A stretch of DNA of 32,218 bases from an uncultured Clostridia bacterium (GTDB lineage Bacteria > Bacillota > Clostridia > UBA1381), in NCBI GenBank assembly GCA_934486495.1, contig CAKSPW010000020.1:1-32218 (forward strand), in the 5' to 3' direction. Positions 1 through 8,256 of this stretch are shown piece by piece. The position numbers and the translations under genes are program-made. Under the pieces are notes generated by a model. The model worked only from the letters and a program-made list of their open reading frames with translations, was not told the origin of the DNA and did not search any database. Every line of letters begins with the position of its first letter. The stretch's first letter is position 1.

Positions 1-61
1 TTATACAGGATTTCGAGCTGATATGCTCGTTTATTTTGTAAATTTTTTTAGACCCCAACAT
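1..61 (-). other. Left edge: possible start of a further minus-strand ORF
   Basis: Just after the stop of the polyvalent protein, an ATG at 61-59 on the minus strand opens a frame (MLGSKKIYKINEHISSKSCI) that is still open at the window edge. There is no convincing ribosome binding site. The same bases hold a small inverted repeat, CGAGC-TGATAT-GCTCG at 14-29, followed on the plus strand by a T-rich stretch, which could be a weak terminator. Neither reading can be confirmed from 61 bases. Confidence 0.2.
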
Positions 62-64
62 TTA

Positions 65-2227
65 TTATAGAGCCCAATTTTCTTTCGGTAGCACCCATTG
101 TTCATAAGCCGCGCCCGTAAGTTTTACCGTATCAGAATACTGTTCAAACAATTTTGCCACATCTACATTATTCAAATCAACCTCGCCGGATACCAAAGAC
201 AAAACCATATCCTCATGAGCTTTATTAAAAGCGTCCTCGTCAAGTACTGTTTTGGTATAGAAGTAATTACCACGTCTGGGCTGATGTATGGTATGCGTAT
301 CGCTCATTGATTTTGCAATTGTTTCCCATGTCTGATAATCGTCTGCAAGAAGTTCTTTTATCCATCTATTTTTCTGTGCCGTGTATTTAAGTATCGTTCT
401 TGCACTCTGTACTGCTTGTTCTTGAGCAGCCGTTGCGTTATCCGGCAAATCTGTGTTTGCTATAATCCCAACATATTTATAAAGTCCGTTTATGTTTAAA
501 TCATGATTTTTGAGTGCTTTAACAACTTTGGTGTATTTTCCGTTATAGTTGGAAAGTTCCCCGCGTTCAGCCAAATCAAACAATCCGCTAAAGCCCCACA
601 TAATACGAGCGTTATACCACTTTTGCTTGCGGTATGTTTCACTGTCGGGTTTACCCTTGCTGTCAAGCATAACATTTCCGTCTTTACCGGTACATTCTTT
701 TTGGATTATATCGTTCAAGGCTTTTTTATTATGCCTAAATGCTTCCTTTTCAAGTTGCGGCTTGATGTCATATTTTTGTTTTATCTTACCGAGCGTTTCG
801 GCAATATACACATCATACTGCATCTGGAGCATAGACTTATATTCAACTGCCAAAAAGTCAGTGTTAATAGCTTTTGTGGAGCCTTGTCGCTTTTTCAGCC
901 AACCGCGTCCGGCCTTAATACCGATTTCGCGATTACCTGTGCCGCTTGAACTTTTGTTCATATAATCAATAACTTGATGATGATAATAGTTCTTGCGCTT
1001 GAATTTCCCGTCTGTGTCAAAACCGATATAGCGGTTAAGGTCAATGTACTGTGACTTCAACGCTTTCCAAATGTTCTGACGTTTCGCAAGTGCTTGCTGG
1101 ACATTGTCCGTAGCTTCGTCATTCAAAACATTAACGATTTCGTCAACCTCTTTCGGTGTGATTTCGTTCGGCAGAAGAATTTCGTCATATCCGCTTTCTT
1201 TTTGGATTTGCGCTTCTTCCTGCAAATCAAGGAAATATACAAGCTCCGAAAAGGTTTTGAATTCATCGGGAGTTAGCCCTTCTGTCATTTTGTTTAGTTT
1301 ATCTTGTACCATAAATGAAGCAGTTGTCGGCAGGCTTTTCCACTGTATCATACTTTTGCAGAACTCTGCAAAAAACGTACCTTTTTCGCCACGTTCAGGG
1401 ATATTCGGAAATACTCTTGTTGTATTATGAGCAACCCACTCCGCGCGTTCACCCCACACTTGTTTTAATGTAGGCTTTTCAATACCGACACGGTCTTTAT
1501 TATACTGTTCAAAAATTGTTTTTTTGCGTTCGGGTGTTAATTTTTCCGCATCGCTTTCATAGAAATTTAGAACGTACTTGAATTTCTTATCTGCACTACT
1601 TTCCGAAGAATATCCTCTCGTGTTGCTTTCGGATTGTCTAACAGAAAGTCTATCATCGCTTCCGTATGTTGAGGTTCTTTCAGCCCTGCTACCAAGTATG
1701 GTACTGCTTCCTCTTCTACTCCGAATGTCAGCAGACCAGCTACTAAATCTTTTTGCGCTTCTGTAATTGCCATTTATAATTTCGCTCCTTAATTCGTTTA
1801 TAATTTCCTCATTGCCGGTTATCTGCATACTGTCTATAACAGTATAATCGGTTTTACTGTTGTTTTCCCAAATGTAAAAATTGTTTCCGATTTCTTTGCA
1901 GTCAAGCTTTTTTAATGTTTTACTGCTATGATTTTTTCGTAATACATAATCGTCAAGCTGTCTTTTTTCATTATAAGGAATGCTAAAGTCATTATCGCTC
2001 AACGAATACTCATTACCAAAACCGACATTATCAAGCACCGTTTCATTACTGCCTGTGTCCATACTCTTAATATATTCTGATGGATTGTATCTGTCTATTA
2101 CCTTATCATTATACCAATAATCAACCGCTGTGTCAATATAATCATCGGCATAATTATTTATACCGGCAAAAACATCAGCAATTAATTCTTCCCATACCGC
2201 ATCGGTATCGCCATGATACAAGGTCAT
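65..2227 (-). CDS. C-terminal part of a mobile-element polyprotein (peptidase tail plus LPD-like region)
   Basis: This 720-residue ORF is the third segment of a broken giant protein of a conjugative element or prophage. Residues 1-40, with the motif WEELIADVFAGIN, look like the C-terminal part of a zinc metallopeptidase whose HELVH motif is in the preceding segment; the Glu of EELIAD is a plausible third zinc ligand. Residues ~40-150 are linker-like, ~150-207 are a Ser/Arg-rich linker, and ~208-720 are a charged, mostly helical region resembling the large polyvalent protein-associated domains of such polyproteins. The upstream segment is in the same frame, separated by TAA at 2261-2263 and 11 sense codons. 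The ATG at 2227 is therefore probably just the first Met after a nonsense mutation, although an AAGGAT sequence before it could permit reinitiation. It probably once acted on incoming DNA or host defence during transfer; this is inferred. A 68-codon ORF lies inside it in another frame. Confidence 0.6.
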   Translation of the reverse strand: MTLYHGDTDAVWEELIADVFAGINNYADDYIDTAVDYWYNDKVIDRYNPSEYIKSMDTGSNETVLDNVGFGNEYSLSDNDFSIPYNEKRQLDDYVLRKNHSSKTLKKLDCKEIGNNFYIWENNSKTDYTVIDSMQITGNEEIINELRSEIINGNYRSAKRFSSWSADIRSRRGSSTILGSRAERTSTYGSDDRLSVRQSESNTRGYSSESSADKKFKYVLNFYESDAEKLTPERKKTIFEQYNKDRVGIEKPTLKQVWGERAEWVAHNTTRVFPNIPERGEKGTFFAEFCKSMIQWKSLPTTASFMVQDKLNKMTEGLTPDEFKTFSELVYFLDLQEEAQIQKESGYDEILLPNEITPKEVDEIVNVLNDEATDNVQQALAKRQNIWKALKSQYIDLNRYIGFDTDGKFKRKNYYHHQVIDYMNKSSSGTGNREIGIKAGRGWLKKRQGSTKAINTDFLAVEYKSMLQMQYDVYIAETLGKIKQKYDIKPQLEKEAFRHNKKALNDIIQKECTGKDGNVMLDSKGKPDSETYRKQKWYNARIMWGFSGLFDLAERGELSNYNGKYTKVVKALKNHDLNINGLYKYVGIIANTDLPDNATAAQEQAVQSARTILKYTAQKNRWIKELLADDYQTWETIAKSMSDTHTIHQPRRGNYFYTKTVLDEDAFNKAHEDMVLSLVSGEVDLNNVDVAKLFEQYSDTVKLTGAAYEQWVLPKENWAL
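1567..1773 (-). CDS. Small 68-aa ORF nested out of frame in the polyprotein gene
   Basis: I do not recognise this protein. It lies in a different frame within 65-2227, over the Ser/Arg-rich linker. Two things argue that it is real. An AAGGAG ribosome binding site lies 11 bases before its ATG. Its translation has the balanced composition of a small helical protein (ITEAQKDLVAGLL near the start, IDFLLDNPKATREDILRK near the end), while the larger frame reads low-complexity S/R/G/T sequence here. It could be a true overprinted gene in a tolerant linker, or the remnant of a separate small gene over which the large frame happens to be open. No function is proposed. Confidence 0.45.
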   Translation of the reverse strand: MAITEAQKDLVAGLLTFGVEEEAVPYLVAGLKEPQHTEAMIDFLLDNPKATREDILRKVVQIRNSSTF

Positions 2228-2260
2228 ATAATCCTTATATCTGCCAATTTGCAGGATTTT

Positions 2261-2527
2261 TTATTTTTCGCTTTCTGACAAATCCGAAAGTATTACGTCC
2301 TTAGCTTTTTGCATTTCGGGATTATTCCATTCAGTATGAACAAGCTCATGCATGAGTAAGGATTGTGGGGAATAAGCACCATCATACCGTATTAGAATTT
2401 TGTTGTCGGATAATTTTATGCCGTCAATTTTAAAATTCCGCTGTCTGTCGAATTTCCTTATCGCATTGCCGACAAAGAAACCGACTTCTTTTCCGTATGC
2501 TTTTGCTTCCGAAATAATCGACCGCAT
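2261..2527 (-). CDS. Metallopeptidase-domain fragment (HELVH) of the broken polyprotein
   Basis: This 88-residue segment carries HELVH (MHELVHTEW), an HExxH zinc-peptidase signature near residue 60. It is in the same frame as the helicase segment upstream, being separated only by TAA at 2537-2539 and three codons (NDD). It is also in frame with the segment downstream, past TAA at 2261-2263. The ATG at 2527 has no good ribosome binding site. The likely third zinc ligand (EELIAD) is in the downstream segment, so the stop at 2261 cuts one peptidase fold in two. It is best read as the middle of a formerly continuous protein rather than an independent gene. Metallopeptidase domains of this kind are common in phage and conjugative-element polyproteins. 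Confidence 0.55.
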   Translation of the reverse strand: MRSIISEAKAYGKEVGFFVGNAIRKFDRQRNFKIDGIKLSDNKILIRYDGAYSPQSLLMHELVHTEWNNPEMQKAKDVILSDLSESEK

Positions 2528-2536
2528 ATCGTCATT

Positions 2537-5500
2537 TTACCCGTCATCTTTGATGAGAGTGTATTTATGGTTGCCGTTGATTATTTTTTCCGTATAACCT
2601 TTTTCAACGAGTTCTTTTGCTGTTTCTTTGCGTTCTGCCGAAGTTTTGCCCTCAGGCTTTCGTTTATAGTTTGAAACTCGTTTAATTTGCTTTCGGGTAC
2701 TCGCATTAAATTCCCGTCCGCTGTTTCCAGATAATATACCGCTTCCTGTTTGCCCATTTGAGAAATCCTCACTTTCCGTCATAGAATATTTCTCGTTTTC
2801 CACACGTAAAACGGGGGAAATTTCGAGTAAGTCATTTATTATTTTTTCAGTATTTGTATTAACCGGAACAAAGTATCTTGTCTGATAGCTAATGCGCTCA
2901 GTAAATACGCCTTTCTTTTGAAGTGCTTCCGTGTTCAAATAATTCGGACCGGTTAATTCTATTCTTTGCTCACCTGAAACTCTGCGCTGCATGAGCTTCC
3001 AGTCATTATCAAGAACAATTGTATTTCCGGATTTAATGTTTGATATAATATCACTTACACTTATCTTCGGCTTTGTTCTTTCAGCTCCGAGCCTTAAAAG
3101 TGTGCCGTCAATATCGTTTTCGGGAATTATTCTTCCTACAAGCATTTCTCCGTCATCTGTAAGCACTCTGTAAACTCTTACGCCCTGCGATGGGAGCTTA
3201 TCCCATACGGATAGCAAGTTGCCTTTCAATAGGTGCAGCTTTTCCTCACGAAATTCGGGGAGCTCCGCAACTTCTTTGTCCCAAGCCGTCTTTGCTTCTT
3301 CGGTTGATATTTTATCCCATCCGGTGTACAAACGCTGCTCAGGTATATATTGTTTTTTATCAGCCCCCACAAGTCTGAAATTATCACTTACAATGCCACT
3401 TACATTTGTTCTTGAACCGCTTTTCCAAACAGCTCTGACAACACCGGTGTTTTTGTTCTTGAAAAATCCTTGAAAGCCCGGCAGTTGAGTGTCTAAATCC
3501 GAAAATTTTGTGGGCTTTATCTTGTGCTTCGCGGTAAGATTGTAATATGTTGTAGTAGCCTTTGTTTTCTTATCTTCTTTTACAACCTTGCTTTCGTTCA
3601 CAATTACATGGTCTGCTTTATAATTTTCAAGACCCCTGTCAAGTGTACCATTTGCGATTGCCGCTTCGGTTGCTTCCTGAAGCTTATTAAAATATCCATT
3701 AAACACATCGTTCTGAACTCTTACTTCAAGCACGAGTATTCTGTTCAGGAATTTAACAACATCCCTAAGCTCGTTTGCGCCGACGCGTATTCTTCCATAT
3801 TCGTCAAGAATTTTATCTTTCAGACCAAGCTTTTTAAGTATAAGCTCTCCGTCCGGAATGCCTGGAACTTTTCCTAAAACCAAATCATGAAAATAATTTG
3901 CAAGCGTATCAGCCGATACACCATTTTCGAGGTTATCACTGTCGCTGAAAAAGCCCTGACTTCCAGCGCTTCTTTGACCTTTTGTAATAGCTCCGAGCTG
4001 TGCAAGTCTTTTGGCGATTGTCGACATAAATCTTGCCTGTCCTTTTAGGTCTGTAGAAACAAGCTTGAATATCGGCGCAACAGCCTGATTGCTTCTGTGT
4101 GAACGTCCGAAACCTTGAACGGCAATATCAGCCTGCCAGCCCGGCTCGAACAAATAATGTACCCTCTGCTGCTGATTTTTTGCCGATTTGTCAGCGTGAT
4201 AGCTTTTGCCTGTTCCTCCGGCTTTCGAGAATATTATGATTCGCTTTTGACCGTTTTGGAATGCTTCAACATCTGCAAGAGCTTTTGTTTTTGAAAGAGG
4301 CTCTACTATATGCTTTCCGTCCTTTGTTATAACTCTTTTGCTTCTGCCTGTATTTTCTGCGACCATATCAGACCCGAAATGACTTATAATCATATCAATA
4401 GGGGAGTCGGGTACTTTTATGCTTCCGAGTTTGTCGAGCAACTGCTCACGCATTTTAACAGCTTCACGATTTATAACCGGTGCGCCTTGACTGTCATATA
4501 CGGGCTTGCTCTTAATGTTGCCGTTATCATCTTTGTAATTTTCATACTGCTGTACCGGGAAGCTTTTTTCTATGTAGTCCATGAGCATTTGGCGCGGAGT
4601 GAGGTCAAAGTCTTCAAGGTCAAGACCGTTTTCTTGTATGCGTTCAAACTCTCGCTTTTGTGAAGCTTCGTTTGTGCTTGTAAGCTGTATTACACATGAT
4701 TTACCTTCATCAAGCTGCTTTTGAATGTCCTCTATAACGGTAGGAGCCTGCATAGCTGTGATAATCTGATTGAAAAATCTTTGCTGTGAACTCCAAAAAG
4801 CTCCTACAGCTCTGCCTTTAGCATTGCCGTCCTTAATCTGATTTGTTTCCTTTAAAGCTTCTTCAAGGTTTTCGAGTACAATTTGCCATGCTCTTGCAAC
4901 CTCGTCATAAACTTCTGTCTGCTGCTTTGTTAGCCTGTGTATAACCTTTGTGTATTCAACATCATCATAGCTTATATTTCTTGACAAATATACTCCGTTA
5001 CTCTTCATGTCACTTGCAACAACTTCCATAGCTGCAATGCCGCCCGATTTTATTTTGGAAACAAAGTCCTTGTTGCTTACAAACGGTGTCCCCTCGCCCC
5101 ATAAACCGAGTCTGTCGGCATATACAAGGTTTTCAACCTCTGTTGCGCCCGTTGCTGACGAATAAATAACCCTTGCTTTCGGGAGCAGCTTCTGAAGCTC
5201 AAGCCCTGCTAAAGAATATCCGCTCGCTTGAACTCTACCTCTGCGCCCTTGTGAAAGACCTGTATTTTTCATGTTATGGGCTTCGTCAAATGCTATAACG
5301 CCGTCAAAGTCCTTGCCAAGCCAGTTGACAATTTTTTCGAGGTTTGACCCCTCTTTGTCATAGCCTTTTGAAACGGCGCTGTATGTGGTAAATAATATAC
5401 CTTCGTCAAAATCGAGTGATTTTTCAGTTTTTTTACCGCCCTCAAATATGTGTAGTACATTTTTATCACCGAACAAAGCCGTTATATCTCTTTCCGCGTC

Positions 5501-5776
5501 CTTTGCAAGCTTTGTGTTTTCGCTTATCCAAATTGCTTTTTTACGTCCCTTGTTGAAGTTATCAAGAATAACTCCGGATATTGTTCTGCCTTTTCCTATG
5601 CCTGTACCATCACCGAGAAAGAAGCCTCTTGTCGAGCCGTCAGGCAATACCTGTTCATGAGCTTGCCCGGCATATGATACGGCTTCAAGCTGAACATCGG
5701 ATAATACTCCGCCCTCGATTATTTTTTTGTCAAATGTAGGCTTGTAAGTAAGCGGCGGCATAGAAACCGTACTCAT
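2537..5776 (-). CDS. Strawberry-notch-type SF2 helicase segment of mobile-element polyprotein, N-terminally truncated
   Basis: This is a large ATP-dependent DNA helicase or translocase of the Strawberry-notch type (AAA_34 plus Helicase_C_4 domains). Visible motifs are Walker A GDGTGIGKGRT at residues 55-65, DEAH at 164-167, SSATG at 206-210, and motif VI QGFGRSHR at 554-561. A lysine-rich linker and an unassigned C-terminal part follow, to residue 1079. The ATG at 5776 is not a natural start. The frame stays open upstream to about 6040 with no ATG, GTG or TTG, and reads conserved-looking sequence just before it (GAKPHPARVSESAA), so the start is only the first Met after truncation. In intact relatives this domain sits inside a giant protein, often behind a DNA methylase. 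Here it ends at an in-frame TAA, with the peptidase segment following in the same frame. It is probably non-functional, unless expressed from an unseen start. Confidence 0.8.
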   Translation of the reverse strand: MSTVSMPPLTYKPTFDKKIIEGGVLSDVQLEAVSYAGQAHEQVLPDGSTRGFFLGDGTGIGKGRTISGVILDNFNKGRKKAIWISENTKLAKDAERDITALFGDKNVLHIFEGGKKTEKSLDFDEGILFTTYSAVSKGYDKEGSNLEKIVNWLGKDFDGVIAFDEAHNMKNTGLSQGRRGRVQASGYSLAGLELQKLLPKARVIYSSATGATEVENLVYADRLGLWGEGTPFVSNKDFVSKIKSGGIAAMEVVASDMKSNGVYLSRNISYDDVEYTKVIHRLTKQQTEVYDEVARAWQIVLENLEEALKETNQIKDGNAKGRAVGAFWSSQQRFFNQIITAMQAPTVIEDIQKQLDEGKSCVIQLTSTNEASQKREFERIQENGLDLEDFDLTPRQMLMDYIEKSFPVQQYENYKDDNGNIKSKPVYDSQGAPVINREAVKMREQLLDKLGSIKVPDSPIDMIISHFGSDMVAENTGRSKRVITKDGKHIVEPLSKTKALADVEAFQNGQKRIIIFSKAGGTGKSYHADKSAKNQQQRVHYLFEPGWQADIAVQGFGRSHRSNQAVAPIFKLVSTDLKGQARFMSTIAKRLAQLGAITKGQRSAGSQGFFSDSDNLENGVSADTLANYFHDLVLGKVPGIPDGELILKKLGLKDKILDEYGRIRVGANELRDVVKFLNRILVLEVRVQNDVFNGYFNKLQEATEAAIANGTLDRGLENYKADHVIVNESKVVKEDKKTKATTTYYNLTAKHKIKPTKFSDLDTQLPGFQGFFKNKNTGVVRAVWKSGSRTNVSGIVSDNFRLVGADKKQYIPEQRLYTGWDKISTEEAKTAWDKEVAELPEFREEKLHLLKGNLLSVWDKLPSQGVRVYRVLTDDGEMLVGRIIPENDIDGTLLRLGAERTKPKISVSDIISNIKSGNTIVLDNDWKLMQRRVSGEQRIELTGPNYLNTEALQKKGVFTERISYQTRYFVPVNTNTEKIINDLLEISPVLRVENEKYSMTESEDFSNGQTGSGILSGNSGREFNASTRKQIKRVSNYKRKPEGKTSAERKETAKELVEKGYTEKIINGNHKYTLIKDDG

Positions 5777-5874
5777 AGCAGCACTTTCGCTGACGCGTGC
5801 CGGATGCGGTTTTGCACCTTTGACAGTAAGCGGCTGTACTTCGTACTGCTCGAATACACTGTCAGTAAGCTGTT

Positions 5875-6300
5875 TTACCTTATGCTTTCTTGGTTTTCTT
5901 CTTTCTGCGACTGTGCTATCATGTTCTGTGCTATCAACGTTATCAGCTCTTTGAGCGTTTTTGTTTTGAGCATTTTCTGAACTGTTTCCGCTTCCGACTT
6001 CTCTATTCTGCTCACGTACTGTTTCAGAATTTTCTCGTCCGCTTCCAAAAACATGGTTGAACCGCCGTAGCTCATCGCATTTTCGCTGACCGGAACCATA
6101 TCCTCTAATGTGATTTTTCCGTTGTCGACCGCTTCGGCAATCAAAAGCATCGTCATGATTTTTGTAACGCTGGCGATCGGCAGCTGTTCATCGGCATTTT
6201 CGTCTGTACCGAAGGTGCAACCTCCGGCTGCAATAGAACCGATCACCGCCGCAATCAGCGCAACCTCGGCAAGAATGGATACATAACCTCTTATTTTCAT
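5875..6300 (-). pseudogene. dacF-like D-alanyl-D-alanine carboxypeptidase, 5' remnant
   Basis: The first ~85 codons are a serine-type penicillin-binding carboxypeptidase of the S11 (DacF) family, which trims the pentapeptide of peptidoglycan outside the cell. After a hydrophobic signal segment (residues ~8-26) comes LPIASVTKIMTMLL, holding the catalytic SxxK (SVTK), then KITLEDMVPVSENAM and YGGSTMFLEADEK, all typical. The SxN and KTG motifs are absent. Downstream of about 6045-6020 the ORF reads the helicase gene out of frame up to a chance stop at 5875. The stretch normally found between signal peptide and ENADEQLP (about 30 residues) also seems to be missing, so the gene is damaged twice. 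An AAAGGA site precedes the ATG at 6300, and a TATAAT-like -10 lies at 6363-6358. Confidence 0.75.
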
Positions 6301-6692
6301 TGGATTATCTTAAATTCCTTTCGCAAGATTTCAGATTCACGATGGTAAGATTCATATATTATAACGCAGACGTACAGAATATATGAAACTTACAACAGTA
6401 CATTCACATTGTTTATATATTTTACCATAAAAATATGAAATTGTCCAGTATAAATTATATTATGATCTATAGGTTTATGGAAAATGGGGTTATGAGCGAT
6501 GGTGACAGGAAAATTCATTTGTTTTTCATTCGGCTCAAATATCCGCTATGCTGCACGGAACTCGCCTCCATAAACCGAAAAACAGATGAATTTTCATTTA
6601 AGACATCACATGTTTTGCAATTACGCATTGATGGTTGCCATAGAAGTTTTTGATTCACTGGGACGGTTGCTTGAGAATACACGATACAATTT
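6301..6692. other. Intergenic region with a long imperfect inverted repeat
   Basis: I see no convincing gene between the dacF remnant and the first operator (6693). The leftward dacF leader occupies about 6301-6370. Bases 6509-6533 (GAAAATTCATTTGTTTTTCA, then TTCGG) and 6575-6595 (CCGAAAAACAGATGAATTTT, then C) form an inverted repeat of about 20 bp, with one mismatch and a 4-base bulge, around a 41-base loop. It could be a structured RNA, a small mobile repeat or protein-binding dyads. A 72-codon ORF across it has no ribosome binding site and no protein-like composition. Confidence 0.4.
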
Positions 6693-6710
6693 ATCATAAA
6701 AAATGATACT
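6693..6710 (+). promoter_or_regulatory. Putative operator, distal site of unit 1
   Basis: The sequence is ATCATAAAAAATGATACT. It is one of four copies of an 18-bp element in the window and is identical to the copy at 11478-11495 except for the last base. The core ATCAT-AAAAA-ATGAT is a short palindrome. Its start is 41 bp upstream of the start of the proximal copy, about four helical turns, so both would be on one DNA face. It is a likely binding site for the AraC-type regulator encoded at 9064-11313. Confidence 0.7.
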
Positions 6711-6733
6711 TTTTAAAGAAAAAGTACACAAAA

Positions 6734-6751
6734 ATCATAAAAACCGATACT
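6734..6751 (+). promoter_or_regulatory. Putative operator, proximal site of unit 1
   Basis: ATCATAAAAACCGATACT matches the distal site at 16 of 18 positions and ends 17 bases before the -35 box at 6769. That distance is exactly the same at the second operon's promoter, as expected for an activator that touches RNA polymerase. Confidence 0.7.
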
Positions 6752-6768
6752 ATTGAAAGAAGTGTCAG

Positions 6769-6796
6769 TTGAAAAAACAGGAATCAATGTTATAAT
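6769..6796 (+). promoter_or_regulatory. SigmaA promoter of transcription unit 1
   Basis: TTGAAA (6769-6774) and TATAAT (6791-6796) are separated by 16 bp. This places a transcript start near 6803, about 30 bases before the GTG start of the sugar-binding lipoprotein. Two copies of the 18-bp operator lie directly upstream. Confidence 0.75.
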
Positions 6797-6835
6797 AGAT
6801 TTAAGAGATTATAAAAATTACTTTGGAGGATTGCC

Positions 6836-8194
6836 GTGAAAAAACAAATAAAATACATATTGGTGTTGGCGATGGTGGTGGGGTGTCTGGCAGGCTGCCT
6901 TGCAAATACCGATCGGAATACAGTAATTACGGTTGGGTATTTGCCGGACGAAAATACAATTGAATCCCATATAGAAATGTTTGAAAGCAAGCATCCGGGT
7001 GTGAAAATTCTTCCTGTAAAATGGAGGTATGATCCGAATACTTTTGCGGAAATGGTAGAAAAAAATACCTTGCCGGGAATTTATGAAACCCATTTTACAG
7101 AAGCGCAGGCGCTGATTGGCGCAGGGTATGCGGCGGATATTACACAGGAATTAAAGGAGTACAACATCTATAACCGCATTAATGATTTTATTATGGAGAA
7201 TATTTCAAGGGATGGAAAAGTCTATTTTGTTCCCAGGACGATTTATTCAATGGGGTTATATATCAATGTTCCGTTGTTTAAAGAAGCGGGATTGGTGGAT
7301 GAAAACGGGATTCCCAAAGCGCCGGACAGCTTCGAAGAATTGAGGAAAACGGCAAAGCTTATCAAAGAGAAAACCGGGAAATACGGGTTTGTTTTTCCGG
7401 CAAAAGAACGGTTTGGCGGATGGAATTTTACGACGCTTGCATGGAATTACGGTGTTGATTTTATGAAAAAAGAGAATGGAAAATGGAAAGCGATGTTTGA
7501 TACGAAGGAATGTGTGCAAGCTTTGCAGCTGATTAAGGATATGCGTTGGGAGGACGGAACAATACAGGTTGAAACCAATATCGGAAATGATGATGTGTGC
7601 ATGATGCTGGGTGAAAATGAGGCGGCAATGGCGTTTGCGCAAAGTGTGCAGCTTGATCGGGCGGTTAAAAACGGTATTATCAATCCTCAAAATATAGGAA
7701 TGGCAAAAATGCCGAAAGGACCTGCCGGAAGAGTGACTATGGTGGGCGGAGGATATTATGGCATCAACCCCAATTACAGTGAAAAACAAAAAAAGCTTGC
7801 CTTTGAATGGCTGATGTATGATAAGGGATATTTAACAAATTCGGCAAGGGAAAAGGAAGATATAGAAAGCAAGTACAGGCAAAAATCGGAAAATAACGAT
7901 GGCATTATCGGTTTGACCGGTATGCAGCTTTGGAACGATTCTGCGATGAACAGCAGTTTTGAAGATGAGATGGTGAAAAAGTACAGTAATGTAAATTTGG
8001 ATTGTGTTCGGTCTTTCAATAATGCTTCGGATGTGGAGTATAGACTGGAGGAACCGGTTTGTACGCAGGAGCTTTATAAGATTTTGGATGAGTGTATCGT
8101 GATGGTATTGGAAAATAAAAATGCAGATTGTGCGGCGGTGATCCATGAGGCGAATAAAAAATTCCAGGAAAACTGTCTGGACTATGAAAAATAA
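6836..8194 (+). CDS. ABC transporter sugar-binding lipoprotein (family 1)
   Basis: This extracellular solute-binding protein (452 aa) would capture an oligosaccharide and present it to a permease pair. The N-terminus is a lipoprotein signal, MKKQIKYILVLAMVVGCLAG followed by Cys21 (lipobox LAGC), so the mature protein is anchored in the outer leaflet of the membrane. The start is GTG at 6836, supported by TTGGAGG 6 bases upstream. It is clearly paralogous to the binding protein at 27337: both share a TLPxxxxxHFTE segment near residue 80, a GGxYYxI segment, and a FQ-N-LD ending. No permease or ATPase lies in its own unit; only a metallo-beta-lactamase-fold protein follows. It may share the permeases at 28872 and 29806, or may act as a sensor component for the neighbouring membrane regulator. 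The substrate is unknown. Confidence 0.9.
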   Translation: MKKQIKYILVLAMVVGCLAGCLANTDRNTVITVGYLPDENTIESHIEMFESKHPGVKILPVKWRYDPNTFAEMVEKNTLPGIYETHFTEAQALIGAGYAADITQELKEYNIYNRINDFIMENISRDGKVYFVPRTIYSMGLYINVPLFKEAGLVDENGIPKAPDSFEELRKTAKLIKEKTGKYGFVFPAKERFGGWNFTTLAWNYGVDFMKKENGKWKAMFDTKECVQALQLIKDMRWEDGTIQVETNIGNDDVCMMLGENEAAMAFAQSVQLDRAVKNGIINPQNIGMAKMPKGPAGRVTMVGGGYYGINPNYSEKQKKLAFEWLMYDKGYLTNSAREKEDIESKYRQKSENNDGIIGLTGMQLWNDSAMNSSFEDEMVKKYSNVNLDCVRSFNNASDVEYRLEEPVCTQELYKILDECIVMVLENKNADCAAVIHEANKKFQENCLDYEK

Positions 8195-8256
8195 CGGTAT
8201 ATAGAGAGAGCAATAACATAAAACGTCTATTTTACGGCGATGAAAGGGAGATTACA

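Noticed and set aside
14..29. Small hairpin at the left edge as a terminator
   Set aside because: The stem is only 5 bp and a possible ORF runs through it; not enough context at the window edge.
2261..2539. Genetic recoding of TAA as a sense codon
   Set aside because: All neighbouring host genes and the end of the polyprotein use ordinary stops, including TAA; nonsense mutation is simpler.
6435..6653. Plus-strand ORF of 72 codons in the intergenic gap
   Set aside because: No ribosome binding site, no recognisable domain, and it spans the inverted repeat; composition is not protein-like.
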